The notes under the pieces are model-generated. The model did no database searches and had not been told where the DNA came from. It saw only the letters and a list, made by a program, of their open reading frames with translations. From Isoetes taiwanensis (Eukaryota > Streptophyta > Lycopodiopsida > Isoetales > Isoetaceae), in contig JAJEKV010000001.1 in assembly GCA_021234155.1 (NCBI GenBank), positions 16,067,491 to 16,131,490 on the forward strand: DNA of 64,000 nt, read 5' to 3'. This document shows positions 10,481-18,240 of the stretch, piece by piece. Numbering within the stretch: the first letter of the stretch is position 1; each line of letters starts with the position of its first letter. The translations under genes were made by a program, and so were the position numbers.

Positions 10481-10490
10481 TTATATATAG
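10481..10490 (-). promoter_or_regulatory. TATA box for the PLATZ-like gene
   Basis: On the minus strand this reads CTATATATAA, about 155 bases before the Met codon at 10,326. That fits a 5' UTR of roughly 120 bases. It is the only strong TATA element in this intergenic stretch. Confidence 0.6.
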
Positions 10491-10491
10491 G

Positions 10492-10513
10492 CTTTAGGGT
10501 ATTTAGGGTTTAC
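10492..10513 (-). promoter_or_regulatory. Two telo-box-like motifs
   Basis: The minus strand carries AAACCCTAAA followed closely by TACCCTAAAG, directly upstream of the TATA box. In plants the AAACCCTA telo-box is common in promoters of growth and translation genes. Only two units are present, so it is not a telomere tract. Confidence 0.55.
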
Positions 10514-10529
10514 GAATTCTGTCCGGTTT

Positions 10530-11270
10530 CCCGCCTACTTAATTCCGGCCGTCCGCCTTAAATGCCAGTCTTGTCCTATCCTGTCTCGAGAGTTTTCGTC
10601 TGCTAATCCCCGCCACACATCCCTAGCCCTGTAGCTGACATGTGTACCTTTCCTATTTTCTCTATACTACTCATTATTATGGCTATCCGTAGCTGTCATG
10701 ATCACTACTACCCGTCATTTCCAGTCATATTCATTAGTTTACGACGTTCTATATTTTATATATTTCCTTTTTTTTTTTTTTTTTCATTCACGTTTTCCTT
10801 CCTGTCTCCGCCACGTGTCCCCTCCTTTGCAGCTGGGTTGTCGCCTGGTGTTATCTCACCACTTTGCCACGTTTCATCCCCTTTACTTCCAAATTCCTTG
10901 ATTTTCTGCAATTTTTAATTTATTTTATTTTATGCCTATACCTATTTCTTAACGGCTATGAGATTTTGAATCGCCCGTCGCCGGAACCTGGAGCTCTTCC
11001 TCCCCGATGTTCCCCTTTATTCTCCAATTGTGCTTGTTAAGTCGCCTGTTTTCGCTCCTTATCTATCTTGGATTTCAAATTTTCTACAACAAACATGCGT
11101 CATGATCTAGCAAGAAAACATACTTCATTCATGCAGTTTAAGGCTGTTCTTTCTCGGCCAGAGCAATCATACATTTGAATACTACATAGCTTATTTCTTA
11201 AGAAGAATGAACATAGTCTAATCCTGTACAAGATTTGAGAAAACTAGCGTATTAAGAACCACGAGAGCTG
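10530..11270. other. Intergenic DNA with a poly(T) run
   Basis: No credible gene. A T-run of about 20 bases ends near 10,786 within pyrimidine-rich DNA; a reverse-oriented poly(A) tail of a short retroposon is possible but no body is recognised. Otherwise AT-rich unique-looking sequence. Confidence 0.5.
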
Positions 11271-12110
11271 GGTGAAATGCACTTAGCTGGACATTTCCGT
11301 TGGACCCCATCTCCCGCCCATCGTCGCCCATCGTCGCCCATGTCCAAGAAATATAACGTTCCTAACCGACATGCCCTTAACCAACTGGGCAAATGCGGTC
11401 ACGACCCGGGCGCTGAGCCCCATGACGGGCTGCTCGAGAAATGTGAACTGGCCCCGGGAATGTCATCCGATCGAGAATGTGCTCTCGGATGTTGTGGACA
11501 GACTCTCCCCTGCTGTTCCGCATGCCTCGAACTACCGGGGATAGGCCTCTCGCCTGCGCCCCGGAGTTCCGCGGCCTGGTCAAAGGTGGGCGAGGGCGAG
11601 TCCCCGTGGCCGGGAGGTGGTGGTGGTGGCTGGGATGGCGTGGAATGGCCGGAGGCGGGGCAAGTCGCGCGGGGCTTGGCTGCCGGGCGTGGAGGCCGGC
11701 GGGTGGGTAGCGGTCGAGCCGCATTCTCGGCCCCGCGGAAGTCGGGAGCGGCTCTTGCGGGCTGCCGCCACGCTTGGCCATCTCCCACCGCTGACCGGGC
11801 TGCGGTGACTATGAACCTCGATAGGGAGAGCCGGCTCGCCTATGGATGGTTGCCCGCAACCCCCTCGAGCTCCGTGCTCGAAGTAGCGAGGCGTGCTCGA
11901 GCCCCAAAGACACGGGCGCGTCGGTAGGGCTTGCTGTTCCGATCTTACTCACGAAGATCCCGGCGTGTGGCCGTTCATGCGCAAGAGCAGCCCCGCGCTT
12001 CCCGTGCCATGGTGGTGGTGCCTCCACCTCCGGACCGGGGCCGAGACACCGTGACCATCGTCTCGTGCGTGCGCGCCCCTCTCACGTGTCATGGTGTCTA
12101 GAGTGATGAA
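11270..12110. other. GC-rich, CpG-dense island without a clear gene
   Basis: The base composition rises sharply compared with both flanks. Long overlapping ORFs exist on both strands (for example 11,277-11,927 plus and 11,788-11,399 minus). Both are low-complexity Gly/Arg/Pro readings with no domain, as expected from GC-rich DNA. It does not resemble 18S, 5.8S or 28S rRNA. A decimer CGCCCATCGT is repeated about 2.7 times at 11,317-11,341. Its sharp right limit lies next to the coiled-coil ORF. Confidence 0.45.
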
Positions 12111-12116
12111 CACGAG

Positions 12117-12581
12117 TCAGGCGGGCCCGCATGTCGGCCGACCTCTGCTTGGCTTGTTGTCACCGGTGTGCCGTGCCAAGGCCATCTTCCACGCGTCGCT
12201 GCGGCGGGTCTCAGAACTGTGATCGCGGTTCTTCTCGACCATCAGTTGCTTTTTGAGCACATGGGATGCCGAGGACTCCATCTCCACTGTCATGGCAGCC
12301 AGGCGGGCACTGTTAGCCTCAATACGAGCACTGTTAGTCTCCACTCCCGCTTTGACATGGCTCCAATTCTCTGCCGAGGCAGGAGTTCCTATGTGGTCTG
12401 AGCAATCGATCCCTTCCGGCCGGGCTGGCCTCGCCAAGGGGGCCTTAGCCTTAGCCCGAGCCTCCTTCTTCATGGAGGATGACTCTCCCCTGTCCGTGAT
12501 GGCTGATCGGGACCGTTTGTGCGGCGGCCCCTCGCCTTGGGTTTCCCAGGCTGGCCCATCTTCTGTGGCCATGTCTTCCAA
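12117..12581 (-). CDS. Hypothetical basic/coiled-coil protein
   Basis: A 154-codon open frame starting MEDMATEDGPAWETQGEG. Residues about 20-55 are basic and Ala/Pro-rich (HKRSRSAI, KKEARAKAKAPLARPARP). Residues about 70-115 form a likely coiled coil with a repeated N-S-A-R-I/L-E/A pattern (ETNSARIEANSARLAAM). This layout is seen in ORF1/gag-like proteins of retroelements, but no RNA-binding motif is visible and no RT follows, so the origin is unknown. It starts immediately beside the triple 106-bp repeat and ends near the GC island. Confidence 0.35.
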   Translation of the reverse strand: MEDMATEDGPAWETQGEGPPHKRSRSAITDRGESSSMKKEARAKAKAPLARPARPEGIDCSDHIGTPASAENWSHVKAGVETNSARIEANSARLAAMTVEMESSASHVLKKQLMVEKNRDHSSETRRSDAWKMALARHTGDNKPSRGRPTCGPA

Positions 12582-12895
12582 AGTTTGAGGGGTCTCTGGC
12601 TGCGGAAAGGGTGCTTAGAATCCAATTTGGGAACTCAAAAACGCAGCAGAGCACCTTTTGGGGGTTTGGGGGTTTTGGGGGTTCCAAAGTTTGAGGGGTC
12701 TCTGGCTGCCTAAAGGGTGCTTAGAATCCAATTTGGGGACTCAGAAAGGCGGGCAAAGCACCTTTTGGGGGTTTGGGGGTTTTGGGGGTGCCAAAGTTTA
12801 AGGGGTCTCTGGCTTCCTAAAGGGTGTTTAGAATCCAATTTGGGGACTCAAAAAGGCGGGCAGAGCACCGTTTGGGGTTTGGGGGTTTTGGGTCT
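12578..12895 (+). repeat. Three tandem 106-107-bp units with G-run tracts
   Basis: Unit starts are at 12,578, 12,684 and 12,791 (each begins CCAAAGTTT). Each unit ends in the tract GGGGGTTTGGGGGTTTTGGG or a near variant, giving three to four G-runs of three or more bases spaced by T3-T4. The units differ by a few substitutions and small indels. They lie just upstream of the Ulp1 gene. Confidence 0.95.
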
Positions 12896-12908
12896 AGAGA
12901 GAGATTGT

Positions 12909-12917
12909 AAACCCTAG
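12909..12917 (+). promoter_or_regulatory. Telo-box/GAGA-type element upstream of the Ulp1 gene
   Basis: AAACCCTAG followed by AGAGAGAAA, 160 bases before the Met codon at 13,077. Combined telo-box and GA-repeat elements are usual in plant 5' leaders. No TATA box is obvious here. Confidence 0.35.
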
Positions 12918-14401
12918 AGAGAGAAAGCCAGAAAGGGGCAAATCAAGGGGGTCTATGCAAGGGCAGTGAGGGCGCTAGAGAGAGGGAGTAGGGCGCTGGG
13001 GAGGGCACTGGGGAGTGAAGGGCAGGGCTGCCACAAAGCTAAGCTCTATTTTTGTGGAATCTTAGGCTCAAGCGCAATGTCATCAGATTTAGAGAGCCTT
13101 TCCGACTCTGATAATGAGTACCAGCCCAGCTATGAAGAGAGGAAAGCTGCAGAAGCCGAGAAGGGGAAGAATCCGGTTGCTTTTCAAAAGGGAATAAAGA
13201 AGGGATCTGCCAAGAAGACATAGGTAGAAGAAGGGGAAGAAGGGACAGGGGTGCGTTTACCTCCTGAGGTTGAAGCAGCTTTTAGTGATGACGACTCTGA
13301 GATAGAGGAGCATCACATGAAGCAGGCATACTATTACTCCCAGAAGAAGAAGAAGAGGCACTGCTGTTTAGTTCCCGGGTGTGTATGGGACACTGAAAAG
13401 AGATTGAGGCTGCAGGCACACATGAGCAATGTACATAACCTTGCGCTTGTTGTGGAGGGAGCACCGATTGGGAAAGACGAGGCAAGCAACCACAAAGCAA
13501 AAGAGAAGGCCCAACCGTGACCTTTCAGCATATCATCTTGCCTACAGAATGGGCCCTGAGTACAGGTACATGGTTAATAAGAGAAGATATCTGAGAAAGT
13601 GCCAAGACCATGCACTCAAGATTGGTTGGGATCGGGTTAGCAAAATGAAGGGGTTGATAGGAGATAAGGAGGCAGCAGCCAAGAAATATGCCAAGAGTAT
13701 GTTGCCGGAGGAATGCCGAGTGGGGAAAAAGACAAGGAGGCTAGAATGGCCGATATCATTAAGACTATAGCCCACCGTTTATGGCTTGGAGGGTGTTGAG
13801 GAGCAAGAGTGGAATCCCTTGGCTCCTGATGACAAGCAGACAAGAGAATCCGAGTGGACTTCCAAAGTTAACCGTGTCATGGCAGATCTAAATGAAGAAA
13901 TCCTCAAATCTGTTGTGTCGGAGCAAGCCCCCGAGGAGCCACCATCAGCAGAGCCCTCGGGCAGCCAGGTAAGTCCAGGGCCTTCATCTAGCCATGAGAA
14001 TCAGCATTCCCCTTTTCCTTCCCCTCTGCTGCCCCATGCTGTAGTAGAGCTTTCTGATATGATTACACCATCAAAACCAATGAGAGGGTCCTGCCCCATG
14101 AGAACAATGCTGAGCCTAGCTCCAGACTATAAGCTTGATTTCCACACCTTACAGCAGATAGAGGACCTCTTTACCATGACTGGGACTGGGAGGCCTAAAT
14201 CCGGGAAGAAAATTGTGCCTTCATACAACTGCCAATGGCCCATTCATGTCAAGAGCCCAATATGGGCCTGGGGTTCTGTCAAGAGAGGTGAATTTGTGAT
14301 AGAGCAGGCCCAGGCAGAGTGCTTTGAGCGGACAGGCACGGACGATCCGAGAAGATGTTCAAATCATGGGTGAACGAGGAATCTGTTGGGGCATATCTAA
14401 T

Positions 14402-14509
14402 GTAAGTCAGATGATGTTAATGATTTGCTATGTTTGCTTGAATTTAAAAACCATGATGTGCTGGCTTTAATCCAATTTTGCTTTATTTGCTTTCATGCAT
14501 TCAAAACAG
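14402..14509 (+). other. Intron 1 of the Ulp1 gene catalytic part
   Basis: GTAAGT donor and ACAG acceptor, 108 bases, T-rich before the acceptor. Joining the exons turns GAYLM into ILSHAIPIDQRKHH without a stop. Confidence 0.75.
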
Positions 14510-14728
14510 GATTCTATCCCATGCAATTCCCATTGATCAGAGGAAGCATCATTGCTGGATACATCCTAGTTTGATGGGTCTGTATCTCTGCAAACATGAT
14601 CACCTCTTCGAGAAGCTGCTCCCACTCCCACCAGCTCCATTGAAGCAGAAGAAGAAGAGACAGGATTCAAATGAAGACGAAGATCCAATAGAAGAAATAT
14701 TTTGGTATTGGCTGCCCGTATGCCGAAG

Positions 14729-14802
14729 GTAAGTTGACCACTACTATTTCCATTAGTGCGTGTTTTTTTTTACCCTCAAGCACTGATTTTTGCACACTGC
14801 AG
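14729..14802 (+). other. Intron 2 of the Ulp1 gene
   Basis: AG|GTAAGT donor and CTGCAG acceptor, 74 bases. The splice creates Ser between PVCR and GHWSLY, placing the catalytic His just after the junction. Confidence 0.85.
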
Positions 14803-14934
14803 TGGCCATTGGAGCCTGTATATATTCTGCTATGATGTCGAGATCTGCAAAGCTCTTGGGACGAACACACCATCGTTGCTCCACTTTGATTGTGTTAGTG
14901 GCTACCATTCAACCTTGGAAAATGCTGCCATCAA

Positions 14935-15000
14935 GTAAGTTTATTCCCTTTGTGTATTGGTTTAGTCATCACAATCTGAATTTCTTTTGATTTGCTTTAG
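14935..15000 (+). other. Intron 3 of the Ulp1 gene
   Basis: AA|GTAAGT donor and GCTTTAG acceptor, 66 bases. It joins ENAAI to NVLKKVHESW in frame. Confidence 0.85.
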
Positions 15001-15184
15001 TGTTCTCAAGAAAGTGCACGAGTCATGGTCTGCCAATCTGCCTGCCTGGTACAGATGTCCTCTTCTTCGTGTGCCATGCCCCGAGCAAGACAATGGATCT
15101 GATTGTGGCATCTACACTATATTGTATGCCAAGTACTTTCTCCAGGATTCCATTTTGAAGAAGGCCGAGGAACCCTATCCGAAG

Positions 15185-15267
15185 GCAAGTAAAAAAGTCA
15201 TATATTGTTTTGTTAACAATTGTTTATGCAGGGTCCAAATTGACCTTGCATTCTGTTTCCTTTCCAG
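15185..15267 (+). other. Intron 4 of the Ulp1 gene, GC-AG type
   Basis: AAG|GCAAGT donor and TTTCCAG acceptor, 83 bases. Using the nearby GT four bases downstream instead leads to a stop after about 15 codons, while GC gives an open last exon (KITKKWFTISAV ... PAQVE stop). Confidence 0.7.
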
Positions 15268-15405
15268 ATAACCAAAAAATGGTTTACCATTTCAGCAGTG
15301 GCCAATTGTAGGAAGTCCTTTTCCTTTATGCTAGGTAAACTGCATCAGGCTATAGTGACAGGTCACACGGCAAGGAAGACTCCAGCTCCAGCACAGGTTG
15401 AATGA

Positions 15406-15554
15406 GAACAATTATCTGAAAATTTCTGCTCTAAAAAAAGTTATCTGAAAACTTTTTTTCTTGCTAACCCTTTGTATCAGGCCAGGATGCCTTTTGTATT
15501 TGTATCGGCTCGGTGCCTTTTATAAGAAAAGCTGACGTTATTTTGGCTTCAGAT
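15406..15554. other. 3' flank of the Ulp1 gene
   Basis: Short AT-rich stretch with the repeated phrase TTATCTGAAAA at about 15,411 and 15,440. No gene; probably the 3' UTR. Confidence 0.5.
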
Positions 15555-15845
15555 TTAAACATATCGTGCAAACATATCATCTAAACATAAAATTCCAAAC
15601 ATAATGTAAACATATTAAGTATATAGTTCTAAACATCATGTAAACATATCTTCTAAACATAAAGTAAACATATCTTGCAAACATATCATGTGAACATAAA
15701 ATAGACTTACATAAAATTCTAAACACCGTGTATATAAATAAACATCATGTGCACATATCAAGTATATATTTCTAAACATCATGTAAACATATTTTGTAAA
15801 CATCAAGTAAACATATCTTGCAAATATATCTTTAACATATCTACA
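15555..15845. repeat. AT-rich degenerate repeat of AAACATATC-like words
   Basis: AAACATATC, AAACATAAA and AAACATCAT words recur every 12-25 bases. The block runs directly into the 26-bp satellite, so it may be the array's worn edge or a separate simple repeat. Confidence 0.8.
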
Positions 15846-17105
15846 CTTAATGTCTAGGTTAACCACTAGAGTTGCATGTCTAGGTTAACCACTTGATATG
15901 GATGTCCAGGTTTACCACTAGACTTACATGTCTAGGTTTACAACTAGAGTTACATGTCCAGGTTAACCACTAGAGTTATATGTCTAGGTTAACCACTAGA
16001 CTTACATGTCTAGGTTTACCACTAGAGTTACATGTCCAGGTTAACCACTAGACTTACATGTCTAGGTTTACCACTAGAGTTCCATGTCCAGGTTAACCAC
16101 TAGACTTACATGTCTAGGTTAACCAATAGACTTACATGTCTAGGTTTACCACTAGAGTTACATGTCTAGGTTAACCACTAGACTTAAATGTCTAGGTTTA
16201 CCACTAGACTTACATGTCTAGGTTAACCACTTTACATGGATGTCCAGGTTTACCACTAGAGTTGCATGTCTAGGTTAACCACTTTACATGGATGTCCAGG
16301 TTAACCACTAGACTTACATGTCTAGGTTTACCACTAGATTTACATGTCCAGGTTAACCACTAGACTTACATGTCTAGGTTTACCACTAGAGTTACATGTC
16401 AGGTTAACCACTAGACTTACATGTCTAGGTTAACCACTAGAGTTACATGTCCAGGTTAACCACTAGACTTACATGTCTAGGTTAACCACTAGACTTACAT
16501 GTCTAGGTTAACCACTAGACTTACATGTCTAGGTTAACCACTTTACAAGGATGTCAAGGTTTACCACTAGAGTTGCATGTCTAGGTTAACCACTTTACAT
16601 GGATGTCCAGGTTAGACTTACATGTCTAGGTTTACCACTAGAGTTACATGTCCAAGTTAACCACTAGACTTACATGTCTAGGTTAACCACTAAACTTACA
16701 TGTCTAGGTTAACTACTAGACTTACATGTCCAGGTTAACCACTAGACTTACATGTCTAGGTTTACCACTAGACTTATATGTCTAGGTTAACCACTAGACT
16801 TACATGTCTAGGTTAACCACTTTACATGGATGTCCAGGTTTACCACTAGAGTTGCATGTCTAGGTTAACCACTTTTTACATGGATGTCCAGGTTTACCAC
16901 GAGAGTTACATGTCCAGGATAACCACTTGACCTACATGTCTAGGTTAACCACTAGACTTACATGTCTAGGTTAACCACTTTACATGGATGTCCAGGTTTA
17001 CCACTAGAGTTGCATGTCTAGAGTTGCATGTCTAGGTTAACCACTTTACATGGATGTCCAGGTTAACCACTAGACTTACATGTCTAGGTTTACCACTAGG
17101 TTTAC
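15846..17105 (+). repeat. 26-bp satellite array, clean copy
   Basis: About 48 units of a 26-base monomer whose core is GTCTAGGTTAACCACTAGAC followed by TTACAT. Monomer variants replace TAGACTTACATG by TAGAGTTGCATG, TAGAGTTACATG or TTTACATGGATG, and TCTAGG by TCCAGG. The core is nearly self-complementary: GTCTAG/CTAGAC arms around GGTTAACC. All units here run in one orientation, called plus below. Confidence 0.98.
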
Positions 17106-17280
17106 ATGGAAACAGAAACATGAAACTTTTTTAGAACAGAAACATGAGACTTTTTTATAACAGGAGCATGAGACTTTTTTATAACAGAAACATGCGACTT
17201 TTTTTATAACAGAAACATGAAACTTTTTTATAACAGAAATATGAGACTTTTTTATAACAGAAACTTCTTTACAAAAGCAT
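17106..17280. repeat. T-rich minisatellite at the edge of unit A
   Basis: About seven copies of a roughly 23-25-base unit, AACAGAAACATGAGACTTTT with variable T-runs. It marks the same edge of unit A in the other copies (near 29,460-29,600, 37,190-37,265, 41,850-42,005, 57,750-57,900 and 62,800-62,890). Confidence 0.93.
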
Positions 17281-17285
17281 CTTCG

Positions 17286-17615
17286 TCAGCCTATGATGGT
17301 ATGCCTGGGAAATGCATAGCCAATGTATCCTGCGGAGTCTTCTGAGTCATCATCCGAGGACACGTCACTAACAACGTGAACAATCTTTACCCTCTTTGGT
17401 TCGGGCTCTCTGCTGGTGCTGGCTTGATCAGTGGAAAGTGCTGGTGCTGGTGCTGGCTTCACCTGCTTTCCCTTGCATCTCTTTCCCTGCTTCCTTACTG
17501 GTGCTGACTTCGTGGCCGATGATCTGCGCCTTGAACCAGCAGGCCTACCTCCTGCACAAGCGGCCAAGTCCTTCAACATCCGAAGGATTCGACACCTGCT
17601 TCGGGCTATCGCCAT
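17286..17615 (-). CDS. Unit A protein: small basic protein with SUMO-interacting-like motif
   Basis: An intact 109-codon frame, with an in-frame stop right before the Met. The N-terminal half is basic (ARSRCRILRMLKDL, GSRRRSS, RKQGKRCKGKQVK). Then come a Pro/Ala/Ser-rich stretch, EPEPKRVKIVHVV at about residues 72-84, SDVSSDDDSEDS at about 85-96, and the tail GYIGYAFPRHTIIG. A hydrophobic I-V-x-V-V core followed by acidic and Ser residues is the layout of phospho-regulated SUMO-interacting motifs. No known domain is recognised. At least five further copies of this block occur in the window inside the same satellite, and the KRVKIVHVVSD and GYIG words survive in several, so it is part of a repeated compound. 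It may be a genuine small protein or the last exon of a larger transposon protein. Confidence 0.55.
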   Translation of the reverse strand: MAIARSRCRILRMLKDLAACAGGRPAGSRRRSSATKSAPVRKQGKRCKGKQVKPAPAPALSTDQASTSREPEPKRVKIVHVVSDVSSDDDSEDSAGYIGYAFPRHTIIG

Positions 17616-17767
17616 CGGATGAGCCGGATCTTACAAACCTTGTTTCCTGACAATAGATCGATCGGGATACTGTTCCCTTTTTAACCTAAAAATTTCGTAT
17701 GCAATCTAACCACGCTTTTAACCACGTGTCCAATCTAACCTAAAAATTTCGTATGCAATCTAACCAC
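17616..17767. other. Upstream part of unit A
   Basis: AT-rich, with a repeated CTAAAAATTTCGTATGCAAT phrase (two copies about 55 bases apart) next to the array. The same phrase flanks the other unit A copies. On the minus strand it lies upstream of the unit A ORF and may hold its promoter; no TATA box stands out. Confidence 0.55.
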
Positions 17768-18240
17768 ACATGTCTAGGTTTACCACTTTACATGGATGTC
17801 CAGGTTTACCACTAGACTTACATGTCTAGGTTAACCACTAGAGTTGCATGTCTAGGTTAACCACTTTACATGGATGTCCAGGTTAACCACTAGACTTACA
17901 TGTCTAGGTTAACCACTAGAGTTGCATGTCTAGGTTAACCACTTTACATGGGTGTCCAGGTTAACCACTAGACTTACATGTCTAGGTTTACCACTAGACT
18001 TACATGTCTAGGTTAACCACTAGACTTACATGTCTAGGTTAACCACTAGAGTTGCATGTCTAGGTTAACCACTTTACATGGATCTCCAGGTTAACCACCA
18101 GACTTACATGTCTAGGTTAACCACTTTACATGGATGTCTAGGCTAACCACTACACTTGTCCAGGTTAACCACCTAAGTGGATCATTTGTCTAGGTTAACC
18201 ACTATACTTGTCTAGTCTAGGTTAACCACTAGAGTTGCAT
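17768..18240 (+). repeat. 26-bp satellite array, clean copy, after unit A
   Basis: About 18 monomers in the same orientation and of the same variant types as the block at 15,846-17,105. So unit A sits inside an array. The last units become irregular (18,140-18,240) where the array meets the DUF7869-like gene. Confidence 0.97.

Larger units (their letters stand above)
13077..15405 (+). pseudogene. C2H2 zinc-finger plus Ulp1 (C48) SUMO-protease gene; 3' half intact, 5' half damaged
   Basis: The 3' half reads through four introns (14,402-14,509; 14,729-14,802; 14,935-15,000; 15,185-15,267), each splice restoring the frame; the last is GC-AG. The joined exons give a Ulp1 catalytic domain: GHWSLYIFCYD (His), LLHFDCVSGYHS (Asp) and EQDNGSDCGIYTILYAKYF (Gln and nucleophile Cys), ending TGA at 15,403-15,405. 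Ulp1 enzymes process SUMO or remove it from targets. The 5' half has an acidic start (MSSDLESLSDSDNEYQPSYE) and one C2H2 finger, CLVPGC...HMSNVH (C-x4-C-x12-H-x4-H), at about 13,360-13,435. It is broken by TAG at 13,221-13,223 and frame changes near 13,500, 13,725, 13,785 and 14,345. An unseen intron could explain one of these lesions but not all. Ulp1 domains are often carried by plant DNA transposons, so this may be transposon cargo; no terminal inverted repeats were found. Confidence 0.85.

Noticed and set aside
10491-10513. Interstitial telomere
   Set aside because: Only two TTTAGGG-like units; better explained as promoter telo-boxes.
11277-11927. 216-codon plus ORF in the GC island
   Set aside because: Low-complexity Gly/Arg/Ala reading with overlapping long frames on both strands, as GC-rich DNA gives by chance.
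11380-12060. Ribosomal RNA gene or spacer
   Set aside because: GC-rich, but no conserved 18S, 5.8S or 28S core words were found.
12640-12895. Telomeric TTTTGGGG repeat
   Set aside because: The G-runs are part of a 106-bp unit and spacing is irregular, so they are not a telomere tract.
15846-18240. CRISPR array
   Set aside because: Short regular repeats are present, but there are no unique spacers, the monomers are head-to-tail, and the context is eukaryotic.
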